Origin: Karalla daura
Taxonomy: Eukaryota > Chordata > Actinopteri > Chaetodontiformes > Leiognathidae
Assembly (NCBI GenBank): GCA_029224185.1
Contig: CM055206.1
Span: 15,725,547 to 15,789,546, forward strand
DNA length: 64,000 bases
Direction: 5' to 3'
In this document: positions 11,241 to 21,377 of the stretch, one piece after another
How the letters are laid out: every line of letters begins with the position of its first letter
How positions within the stretch are numbered: position 1 is the stretch's first letter
Made by a program: the position numbers and the translations under genes
Notes under the pieces: generated by a model
The model's input: the letters and a program-made list of their open reading frames with translations, nothing else
What the model was told of the DNA's origin: nothing
Databases searched by the model: none

Positions 11241-13599
11241 CTGGTTCTGAATGAGGCAAACCCTCATTTCTTCCTGCTTGACATGCACCCCAGGCACTGT
11301 ACAACCGCACATGTTAAATTGGATAACAGCTCACATCTAAGGTTTGAGTGAGTGCCAACAAATTAAATGAACTTACATTAGGTGAGCGTCCATCGCCAAG
11401 AAAATTACCTCTCTGTTATTCAGCGGAGGCCACTATAGACATATTGAATCATGGAAAGAGCAAATCATTAAAGCCCTTCATTGGAGTGAATCTGTACATA
11501 CCAGTCTCTCTTCGGTAGCCCGGGTTGCAGTCTAGTCAGGGCGTGACGGTTAAGCCTTGCTTCACTCCCTACTGCAACTTTAAAGTCAGGTCAGGAATAC
11601 TTGCCCCTGTCTTTGGCAGGATGGCAGCTAAATATTGCCTCGCCTCGCAGTGTCTCAACTTTCACAGACATTTGGAGTGGGTGAGCATTGTGCCCCCTGC
11701 CTAATGCAGAGCCATGTGCACTGATTTCGTGGGAAATCTTTGAAATGGTAATAAGAGAGAGGGAAGCATCGCCTCGCTCTCCGAGAGAGCGAAGGAAGGA
11801 GGCGGGAGGGAGGAAGGGATGGGGGGGGGGGGTTTCGGAAGCAGTGCTCCAGGTCACAGAGATGTAATGATGGGCTGGGATGAGCTGGGGTTTGCCGGAG
11901 GATTACCGTCTGTCTTGGTAGCTTGCGCTGCTCTCCAAGGCCAACGTTTCAATCCCCACAGAACAGATTTGCTCCCACTGTCAATATGAAAATAGAAGGG
12001 CAGCATGTGCACAAAAAAAAGCACTCGGGGTGATGAGCTGCATGTCTACAGCGAAATCCACTGGTCGATTGAAAAGCAAACAATGAGAAATGTTCATCCC
12101 TGTGTCGGGGCTATTGTTCCAATGGTGAACCTCTATGATTAACATTTGACAAAGAGTCCCGTGACTTAATCAGAACTGAATCGGATCTAAATGTGATATG
12201 CTGCCTTTCACTTTTGCTCAATGAAAAGAAGGTGCAATTCAATAACAATCATTTCATTCAGTGATATATCATGCTGCTAGTTTGATATCTTTCGACTAGT
12301 CCCTTTGCTTAGTTCTGGTTCCTGTGTGGGACTTACACCTCCACACTTTGCTGTTCAATGATCCGTGCCCCTTGCTCCGGTGAGACTGTGACTCCTTGTG
12401 CCAGGTTCGTTCACTCTTCTTCCTCCCATGCTTTTAAGTTTCCATGTCAGGATTTTCTTTTTTTCTTTTTTTTTATTTTCTCGTCGAGTGCTCTGAGATT
12501 TTCTCTGTTGTCCCTTCCATTTTTATTCTTTCCAGGTTTTGTTATTAGTATAAGCTTTAGAAATCAAACTTTGCCTTTCTTGTTGGACCGCTGCGAGGGA
12601 GTCGTATAAAAACCCACTAAACCTGACAGATTAAATATGTTTGACGATGGTTTTTGGAAGTAAGTGTCCAGCTTTGTAGCTTATCAGCATTTCTTGCATC
12701 AGCCCCATACCATCAAGGTGAATCATTTGACAGTGTTATTAGAACATTTTAAAGGTCATCTTGATTTGTAATCATTTGATTTTATAGCTGGGAACAAAAT
12801 TAAGTCACCAATCAAATGAGTCAATGATTGAAGTGGTTGATTCAACAGTCTGAGAACTGATTTTAATGATGGCAGAACCGAAGCAGGAACCGAGTCATAA
12901 AAGCAGAAATTATCCCAGAAAAACCTCGGCGCAGCATAATCACAACCTTGCAGTGGACAGTTTTCGTTGGCTGGCTGGAAGTCCCTGGATCGCGCTCACT
13001 AATCAGCGCATTACGGCTCATGTGAAATAACTCGCAGTAACAAATTCCCGCCTCTTTTTCTGTACCGTCTTATTTATGTTTTCCGGGTTGGATGGCGACA
13101 GCTGGATCCAGGGAAAAGGCCATAAAGTGGCGGAAAGGGCCCATTCCACTGTAGTGAGGATTCATGGTTCACACTTTACCAAGTAGTCCAGATAAGCTCA
13201 GTTGCTCCCTCTTTCTCTGCTTCACAACTGTTATACTTCAAGATACGAGTAGATTATACAAGTTGATGGGACATGATTTCTGTGTCGTTGGTGAAATCAT
13301 GTTTTACTTGGGTATAAAGCTAAGATTCGAACGATGAATATTTTCTAAATGATGCAAAAATGAACTTGTGAGACATTTTCACTGTATGTTATTTATGATT
13401 CAATGATTATAGCGCCTGTTGTATACTGTATACAGATTTTAGGAAAGATTTATAATACAATATTTCTAATATTTATATTTAATCATAATTTTGTCAATCT
13501 GTTCTTTTCACTTGACTGCAAAACTAGATGTGATTTTCTTTCTCTTCAGTGAAAAAAAGAGTGCAGCAGGATGCATTAAGGGGCAATTAAGGGGTAACA
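11241..13599. other. non-coding sequence, no gene seen
   Basis: Includes a run of twelve G at 11821-11832 next to a purine-rich stretch (11750-11820), and a T-rich stretch near 12450-12540. No coding or known repeat structure is visible. The 12540-13600 part is AT-rich and looks unique. Confidence 0.55.
11821..11832. repeat. poly(G) run
   Basis: Twelve consecutive G following a GGAAGGGAT purine-rich flank. Confidence 0.9.
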
Positions 13600-13952
13600 C
13601 ATTATGACAATAATCGAATCTCATGAACAGGTGGTTGAAACAGGAGATTTACAAATTTCGCCAATTGAGGGAAATTAAGGGACTCTGGTGAATCCGATTT
13701 GAGTACAAGACAAAAACAATACCTAAAAGGCTTAGTGTAAAGCCGCAATAATATTCCTGTTGTCTCTGGATTAAAGAGGTCAATGTTCAGTCCATTAAAT
13801 GTTTCCTGCTCTATAAATGAAAGAACATTCACCTCCACTGGAGACTCTGAGGGCCCAGAGCCAGATATTTCCAAACCTTGATAAATCAAATTGAAACCAT
13901 CTGTGCGACCAGACACCACTGGGAAAGTCATTTGGGTGGACTGACCCTTTAA
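13600..13952 (-). mobile_element. probable interspersed repeat fragment, class unknown
   Basis: The segment ends at 13932-13952 with 'tttgggtggactgaccc' followed by TTTAA. This closely resembles the 'gggtgaactgaccctttaa' ending found in many dispersed fish repeats and 3' UTR insertions. A minus-strand frame of 109 codons (13602-13931) covers almost all of it but has no recognisable domain. Strand and exact left end are uncertain. Confidence 0.4.
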
Positions 13953-16203
13953 GCCAAGCCGAACAGGGACCGATCTGGAGCCTCACATCAGCAGCTCTGC
14001 CCTGCAGCAACAGGCTTCCACCCTATTCATTACAGCACGCGGACGATCGCCAGAGTAGCTGGACCGTCTGACCACCCTGCAGCCTCAGTGGGACGACAAA
14101 GACAAAGATGGAGAGGTTGTCAGGTGTCTTACAGCAGTCTTCCTCACCTTCCCACCCCAACCCCTCTCTTTAAAAAAGATCTGGAAGCCATCGCTTCTTC
14201 TCGGTATCTCCCTCTGGCGAGATATGAAGTGAGCTCACATTATAAATATCTCCATTCTGTTTGATTGCCCTCCAAATAAGTCACACTGTTCAAACAAGCA
14301 GAGAGCGCTGCTCCACTGCCTCCCATTGTCTGGCTGTGAGCTATTGGCGCTGCAGTTGGCGATTTATTATAGGCACCTTTCCCAAGTGACCGATAAGCAT
14401 TGTGATGGATGCATGATTTGACTGTGCCAAAATGGCTTTATCTCTCCCCTCCAAGCTACTATCGCAAGCCAGCTGATGAGCTGTGCTTACTCTCTCTCCT
14501 CTGACTTTCGCTCTACCTCCTCTGCCTTCTTCCCTCATCCCTCAGATGGCAACCGCTGTGAGTCTTATCCTCCAAAGAACCCATTTCACCAGGAACAAAC
14601 GCGTTCCATTATTTACTGATTTAGTTATCTATGCACTTTGTGGCTTCTCCAACTCTCTGCCGCCTCATCGCTGGTGTTTATGTGTGTTCCTGTCGGTGTG
14701 TGCATGTATGTGTCGATGACTTTACAAGCATATGCATTTGTGCATGTGCATGTGCAGCTTTCCGGGGGCCCCAGCCTTGCGCAGCATTTTCTGCCTGATG
14801 CTGTTTCCCATTGTTATTCCACACTCTGGATGCAATATCCTGCTATTCAGAAACCCAACTATCAATCATCTCAATTGTTCCTGGCAAACCTCAAAGCGCC
14901 CAGACTTGCTGCTCATTTTCTTTCTATTAGTAACACTCAAGTGGATAGAAATACAGAGGAGCACAAATTACAGAACGGTGCGTGTGTTTGTGTGTGTTTA
15001 TCAGGGGTGTGGGTTTTCAGAGACAAAAATTGGCAGGAGAGTGGCAAAAAATGTCATCACTCGGAGCTAAAAGTTACAACGTGACATCTCTCCACTTTGC
15101 TCAATGTTTAATTAATTTTGTTTTGTCCCTGTGTTTCAGGGTGTTTTTCCCTTTCTTAATAAATGACTGTCTGTAAGAGTTTGATATGAGCACAATCTCT
15201 CTGGGCCTGTGTGTGGGTGCTTATGAGCACAGTGCTGATTTAAGTTTCATCACCGACTTGCTGATGTCTGTGTCAATGCTTGTACAAAATGACAAGCGTG
15301 TTTTCGGAGCCATTACTTTAACTGCTGTTCAACAACCTTTCACCCATATAGGTCCATTACAGAATAAACTGCTTGCAGCTAATGCAGCTCACTGTTAAAG
15401 GTGGACATTTGCTAAAATGGATGTATCAACATAAAGTCGCCCACCGACTCCCTGGCAGCATTATAATCCTCCTCCCACTCTTCTTCCAGTTTAGATTTTT
15501 GCAGAAGGTACAGACACCGAGGGGCATTTCAGTTTAGACCAAAATGGTGGGTGGAGCAGACATCAGACGAGACGCATCTATGAATAGAGTCTGACTCTAG
15601 CATTGATAGTTAGCCGTAGGCTACGTCGAATGGGCAACTGTTAGACATGAGGATCGGAGATGAAATCAAGCAAGAAATAAAGCCAGATTCCTGCTCATGT
15701 GATGTGAGGGCTGTAATCCTTGTACACATTTACAATTCTCATTTAACTTAACTAAATCAGACAATGAAATAAAATAGTCTTGCGTATCCTTATCTCGCCG
15801 GCGCTCAAGCATAGTAACATTGTAGAAACTAAAGAAACCATCAGTACAAGATGTAATTTCAAAGCATAGCTATTCTGCTGTGAGTTTATATGTACTGGCA
15901 GGAAAGGACTGCAGAGGGGAAAACATCATTTGATCATGTGACCTATACTTTTGAAGAAGTTTGAGACTTTCCATTGGGACGTGCAATTAAGAGTCACCTC
16001 AAACAGAGCCCAGCTTGTGTCACTCTTTGGGATCAGTGCCTAATGGGCTCATAGAGTAAGCCATCCATCCCTGTGTACATTGTGTGTGTGCGTGCGCCTG
16101 TGTTTGTGATCTGCACAGCTCCTCTCTGTGTTTGTTTGTATCAGGCGGAAATTCTTCCCAGCATGGAAGCACAAAGAGTCCACATCCATGGCATCACTCA
16201 CCT
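13953..16203. other. non-coding sequence, no gene seen
   Basis: No supported gene. The overlapping frames at 14638-15084 (148 and 112 codons, plus strand) are in GT-rich low-complexity sequence and lack domain signatures. 15400-16000 appears unique and non-coding. Confidence 0.55.
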
Positions 16204-16470
16204 CGTCTCCTGTCCTCTCCATCCTCTCCGCGGTATTAAGTATCACTCGCTGCTAGTCCGACACTGTCAAACTCAATTTCAAAGTTTTTCATCTGCCAAA
16301 TCCAGCTGCATTTTCCGGCTCAGATTCATGATCACGCTGCGGTTGGGAAACAGAGCCAGGAAGAAGACAGCGTGATTGGCGAATCTCAACGAGCCAGTGT
16401 TGCATTTCAAAGCCCGCGATCGTTCCCGAAAACGTCTGCCCCGGCCCGGTTTTGGCTGCCGCTGTGCATA
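16204..16470 (-). promoter_or_regulatory. candidate minus-strand CpG-rich start region / first exon
   Basis: My hand count gives about 19 CpG in 16201-16470, close to what base composition alone predicts, so CpG is not depleted here. Read on the minus strand, the patch ends at 16204 with GAGACGAG followed by GTGAGTGATG, a good splice donor (GAG|GTGAGT). This fits an untranslated or short-coding first exon, but I see no convincing coding frame. It lies about 2.1-2.4 kb from the plus-strand candidate at 18.56 kb. Chance is a real alternative. Confidence 0.25.
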
Positions 16471-18288
16471 GGGATGTCAATAAATTTCTTAATTAGAGGG
16501 AATGCATCTCAACTACACAGAGTGTCCGTAGTTACTGGTGTATCTGCGGAGATTACATTTGTGGATTTGAATTTGTTTTCATACATTTTAATTTCCTGTC
16601 GTCGCTCATCAGTCACGAGTGGAAGTCGTGCTTAACAAAGTGCTTTCCTAACACACTGGGACTGAAATCGTGTCAGTGCTTTAACTGGTCTCTTGTTTGG
16701 TGGAAAATGGAGGATATGTTTGCCAGAGCTGCTAATCAAAGCAAGCTGAACGAAACATACATGTGTAATTTATGACATGTTAAATTTGGCCGCCGCTGCC
16801 CCTCCTCGCTGTGTTTCTGCACAGCCCCACCCTGAAATAAATTTCATTTAAGCAGAACAACACAGCTTGGGCCACAGCTTTCTAACCATGGGAAACCATG
16901 TTATTGTAATGATAAGAATGCTTAAGGCAATCCAGTCCATATATTATCCACCTTTTTTTTCCCCCTGGCTGTTTGTTTACCTTGGAGATGAATGCAGCGA
17001 GTCTCCATCTGGACCACGGGTGAGCTCGCCTTACTCGGAGTCAAACGGAGAAGGTGGGAGCAAGACAGAGGCCGTCTACTTTTATTAAATCCGCTGAATT
17101 GTGGGTGCCTGCTCTTCCGCTCCAGTGCTGTTCTCCCTTGTTCAGATTCTTTGGCTTGCATCTTCATGCCTTCCAGTCTTTCCTTGCCAATGATAATTAC
17201 AGTAACGTACGCTCAAATGGATGCGCACGCCTCATTGAAACTGTTGAAATCAATATTTTAAATATGCTGTTATTCCAACTGATGAAACATCTCATTATAT
17301 TATAAAACTCACCAATTACGGCGCGCTAAATGGCACTTAAACACACAGTCTCACATTTTACTTTGCAAAGTTGAATAGGAGGAATGTGTGAGTGAGTTTC
17401 TTGGTTGCATTTGTTTTAATTAATCTGGCAATTTTCAGTGTTTCCTCCCCGTTTGCTGCCAGACTAGTTCTACTAAGAGCAGCTCTAAGTGATGACTTTA
17501 GATTACCCCGAGTTTCTGGCTGTATTACAATCAGGTGCTATTTTGCATGAAACCAAAGAAAACAGAGCCACAGTTAAAAGAAAAGAAAAGGAAAAAAGAG
17601 CAAAAATTAAACAATGATTATCGGTGCTTTATATCACAAGTACTTCTTGATAATCAGAGATGTTGTATTCATAAAGCTTGCGTCGTTTAGAGCACTTATT
17701 ATATGTAAATGGACTTCAATTATCACAAGTCAAGCACTCGTTGAATGCTTCCTCACAGCCATTTGTCATTAGTTAATATTATGTATTACGTTACTGGATT
17801 AGTGGAGCATATGTTTTGCATGTAACATCACAATCTACATACTAATTAGTAACTAGCTGTCAAATAAATGTTGTGCCATAGAGGAGTGCAATGTTTACTG
17901 CCGGGTGCGTATTAACGCTGTAGATATTTGCACATTCAGAAAACTCTAATCCTGCCAACACCTGGGGAAAAAAAACTGGACGTTAGATCCATTTCGAGGT
18001 CAACAGGGTCAATGAATCATCTCTGCCTGAGCCTCGGCAAGGTATATTTCTGTGCTGTTTATAACCTGCCGTGATTGCACCTCAGGACCTGTAAATATAT
18101 GAAGCAGGAAGACTAATGACTTGTCCGGTAGCCGGTATTTAGACAGGAATAGTCACTGGCTTTGAAGTGGGGGAAACCTGCAGCCAGTGAGGGCTTTTTT
18201 TTTGTTTGTTTGTTTTCTGACTGTCCTCGCAGATGCCAGATATTCAAAGACAAATAACTCCAGCTGTTAGACATACGGCACGTGAGAG
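16471..18288. other. non-coding sequence, AT-rich in its right half
   Basis: No gene recognised. 17,560-17,900 is AT-rich and repeat-free, with an A/G-rich run near 17,575-17,605. Small overlapping frames at 16922-17305 have no domain features. Confidence 0.55.
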
Positions 18289-18294
18289 TGGGTG

Positions 18295-18327
<33 letters not shown>

Positions 18328-18333
18328 TTGTGT
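18289..18333. repeat. (GT)n microsatellite
   Basis: About 45 bp of GT with two TTT-type interruptions. The minus-strand frames crossing it show HT repeats and are not genes. Confidence 0.95.
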
Positions 18334-18559
18334 CTGCATCGGTTCATTCGAAGTGTACACCCACCACACACAGTATTCATGCGCATCTTGAGTGTTACCG
18401 CCGCTGCTTGGAGTGTGTGAGATAAACAGGACGTGCTCCGAGGAGTGGGCCGATGGCCAGTGGACACAGCTGAGGAGGCAGCTGTGAGGCGGAGGAGGAG
18501 GAGGTGGCAGGAGGGAGGGGAGGAAGGAGAGAGGAGGGAGTGATGGGAGGAGAGCAACA

Positions 18560-19231
18560 CGCTGTGGAGGGCAAAGTGCCCTGACAGCCACAGTAGTCGC
18601 AGAGTGGGACCTCTCCAAGCTTTGACAGATGGACAGACAGGGCTACGCCCCGCTGGCGGGCACTGGCTCCTCCACGCCGCGGTGACGCCACGGACAAATC
18701 AAACGCGCACAGAAACACAGAGAAACACCTTCAGTATATCAGTGGAGAGACGAGGCTGCATACCGATGCAGAGAAAACACCTCGCAGGCAACAGAGCCGC
18801 ACAAAGAAACCCGCGCAGCACATACTTAGCGTTTCAGAAGACGAGCGCACAGATAAAGCCTCCCTCCTTTTGTCTTACTCCAGCGCTGACTGCTGCCAGA
18901 GAGAGAGCGAGGGCCGTCTGAGGCCATTTGTCAGGGGGAATAAAGGTGAACCGAGTCCAAAGATTTTATTTCTTCGATTCAGGACGGTGCCCAAAACCGC
19001 AGGGATCTGCCGGGCATTGACTGGCGTGTAGATGGGCTAGCCGTTGCTTTTCCGGCCACGTGGGACACAGAGGACGGTATTGGCGGAGACGTGAGACGTG
19101 CAGTGACGCTGGCGGAGGCTGAAAGGAGATGAGGGGAGAATTCAATCAGAGTTGACCATCTGCCAAATCGCTTGAAACGTCAAAGGTGTTATTCTCCTGA
19201 CTGTGCAGGCTGTGAGAGTGAGGCCTAGGTG
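18560..19231 (+). promoter_or_regulatory. candidate CpG island promoter and untranslated first exon
   Basis: From 18601 to 19140 I count about 37 CpG in 540 bp, near the number expected from its GC content, so this stretch lacks the usual CpG depletion. It contains a CACGTG E-box at 19057-19062 inside CCACGTGG. The region ends with AGGTG|GTGAGTCT, a strong plus-strand splice donor beginning at 19232. No ATG-initiated frame of notable length is present; the 105-codon plus-strand frame at 18604-18921 begins with GTG rather than ATG. The pattern fits a long 5'-untranslated first exon followed by a large intron to the right. No TATA box is obvious. Gene identity is unknown. Confidence 0.35.
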
Positions 19232-20519
19232 GTGAGTCTCTGACAAAGTGCAGTGTCTTGGCAATGGACTGATTTGTGCCCGTCTACCTGCAAATCAAAT
19301 CCTGCCATGACTCATATTTCTTAATTCTTGTTTGTTAACCCTCTTGTGTGACTCTTACAATTCTCAGGAGGTTTTGACTGTTGAATTCTCCATGATTTAT
19401 GTCTTAAAGTCTAAGACTCAGGCTCTCTAAGTTAGTAGGTCAGCAAGATTATAGCTTGATATATAGCATGATGCTGTCACTGACTGAAATATGACAGTTT
19501 CATATCTATCCATAAAGCTGTTTGTATTCTAGCATGAAAATGGACAGATAAACATTTTTCATGTTAATATATAAATCTAGCATATATGCTGTATGTTAGT
19601 AGCCTTTTTTCTCACTTCAAGTTTTTGTTTTGATCTGATTTAGGAGCTCAAACATGCAGTAACAGTCCCAAGTCCTATGTCCTATGTCCTCAAGATGATG
19701 CATCAGGTATTAGCTTCTGAAGAACTCTGAGCCAGTAGTGTTGGCTACTGAGTTGATTATGTTCTGGAAACAAACTGCTCCAAGGCTCCAGTGGAAGTGA
19801 GGTGGGACCAACCCTTCTCGGCAGTCTCAGCCCGCTTGTTTTACCCTGAATCCGACTGTGTTCACATGTGCCCAAATCGGGTTACATTTGGGGTTAAACA
19901 CTCCACAAGTTTCTGTACAAGTGCTCCAAACGAGCCAGCTCTGAGTGTTTGTTTAATCTCAAAGTACGACCAAACTACAAGTTCCATGACTGCAGCAATG
20001 ATGGAAATGTGACCTTCTAACCTTTTTGGTGTCTGTACATCTAAAGAGCAACCAGCGTTAAGATTCATGATCTGGGAACCACAAATGTGCAGGACTGAGT
20101 GCCTCCAGGATGCTCCGACAGCCAAAGCAGTAATTACAGTGCATTTACACTGCTCCCCAAGACGGTAATCCACAGTTGGAGCCCGAACCACAGATATCAA
20201 TTGGGAGTAATATAGGGCTCTTAACCCTTATACAACAGCCATATGGCTAACATTCATTTTTTTTACGTTTACAACACAAATGTGCGAGCACATTAAATTC
20301 CACTTACAAACCAGCGTAGGGATACACTGAGATTTTCTTTTGGAGATTTAAAAAACTTCACCCACTAAACTATAAATACCAGCTGGTGCAAAGATCCGAT
20401 CAAAGCAACTGCTTTAAATGAAATTTCAGTTCGGCACCAATGCACACAATTACTTGAAATATCGCTGTTTACTTCAAAATATCCCACTGCCTCAGTCAAG
20501 AAGGGAAGGAGCCCAGTGG
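19232..20519. other. non-coding sequence, possibly start of an intron
   Basis: AT-rich sequence follows the candidate donor. It contains a short tandem of TCCTATG units at 19673-19689 and the dispersed-repeat copy at about 19871-19947. No coding exon recognised. Confidence 0.45.
19871..19947. repeat. dispersed repeat copy 1 (pairs with 62322-62395)
   Basis: Shares with 62322-62395 the ordered blocks CCCAAA, GGTTAAACAC, ACAA and a 21-bp block with two mismatches (GCTCCAAAC-AGCCAG-TCTG). Spacing is similar but not identical. Two copies 42 kb apart indicate an old interspersed repeat, probably a non-autonomous DNA transposon. I do not know the family name. Confidence 0.55.
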
Positions 20520-20556
20520 TGAGAGAGAGAGAGAGAAAGAAAGAGAGAGAGAGAGT
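20520..20556. repeat. (GA)n microsatellite
   Basis: GA repeat interrupted by AAAGAAA. Confidence 0.92.
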
Positions 20557-20740
20557 GAAACGCCAACAACCTATTTACCAGAGTGCGTTGCTACCATTGA
20601 TGTCTCTTTAAAATATAATTCATGCAGAAAAAGAGCTTGGATTTGTAAAGAGCGGTGAAGTCACAATTCAAAGCAGAGATGTATTCTCCGTGCTACCGTG
20701 GAGTATTCTCCCCCCACTCTCCTGCAGCGCTTCACAAAAC

Positions 20741-20852
20741 AGTGGAAGAAGCCAAGGAGAGGGGGAGAGGAAGAGAAAGGCTGCGAGGCTGAGAGAGGAA
20801 GATGAAAAAGGAGGTGGAGCAGGAGGAGAAGCAGAAAAAGGAGGAGCGGAGT
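20741..20852. repeat. purine-rich tract (plus strand)
   Basis: About 110 bp composed largely of GGA, GAA and GAGG words with few pyrimidines. Overlapping minus-strand frames read as Ser/Leu/Pro-rich low-complexity sequence. Together with the pyrimidine-rich tract at 21126-21377, it could pair imperfectly if both were in one transcript. Confidence 0.8.
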
Positions 20853-21125
20853 AATACCATTTAAATTGATTCCACGACCTGCGGGCCTGCATCCTGTCAC
20901 GCTTTCCTGCAGCTCCGGTCTTCTGCCATTCCCATCCAAGGAGCACAGCTGAGGAGGCCGGCTGCTCTCTCTCCCCTCCCATTTTCTCTCTAGGTATTTT
21001 CATCCTACGGTATTTCACAGCTCTCCCATGGCCGTCCCCTTCTCCTTCTCTTATCTCTCACCCTGTCACAACCGTTCAGCTACTGTAGGCTTCAGCAAGC
21101 AGCCAGCACTTACTGTTTTTTCTTT

Positions 21126-21377
21126 ATGGAAAAACTGAGGGTCCTCCTCTCGCCTCTCCTCCATCTTTACTGTCCCTGCTCTCGTCTCTTGTCCTTTGCT
21201 AGCCTGTCATCTCGGTACGCGCTCCCCCCATGCGGTCTCACTTTTTTCATCTCTTTCGCCTTGTTAATGACTTCCTTTCCCCACCTCCTCCTCTCTTCAG
21301 CGCCTTTTCCTCCTTTTCCTCGCTATCTTTGTTCTTCCTCCTCGCCATATGCTCCCTTTCTCCCTCCTCTGCCTCAG
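21126..21377 (+). repeat. pyrimidine-rich tract ending in a splice-acceptor-like CAG
   Basis: About 250 bp dominated by CT, CCT and TTCC words, ending in CTCCCTCCTCTGCCTCAG at 21360-21377. A long pyrimidine stretch ending in CAG is exactly the form of a vertebrate 3' splice site. If real, an exon would begin at 21378, but I see no well-matched donor or recognisable protein downstream, and a skewed tract can mimic this by chance. Confidence 0.35.

Noticed and set aside
18244..18718. Overlapping minus-strand frames of 97-124 codons
   Set aside because: They are in GT-repeat and purine-rich sequence and encode HT and Ser/Leu/Pro low complexity; three frames are open at once, which points to composition.
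18604..18921. 105-codon plus-strand frame in the CpG-rich region
   Set aside because: It begins with GTG rather than ATG and is Arg/Gln-rich without a domain; more consistent with 5' UTR than with coding sequence.
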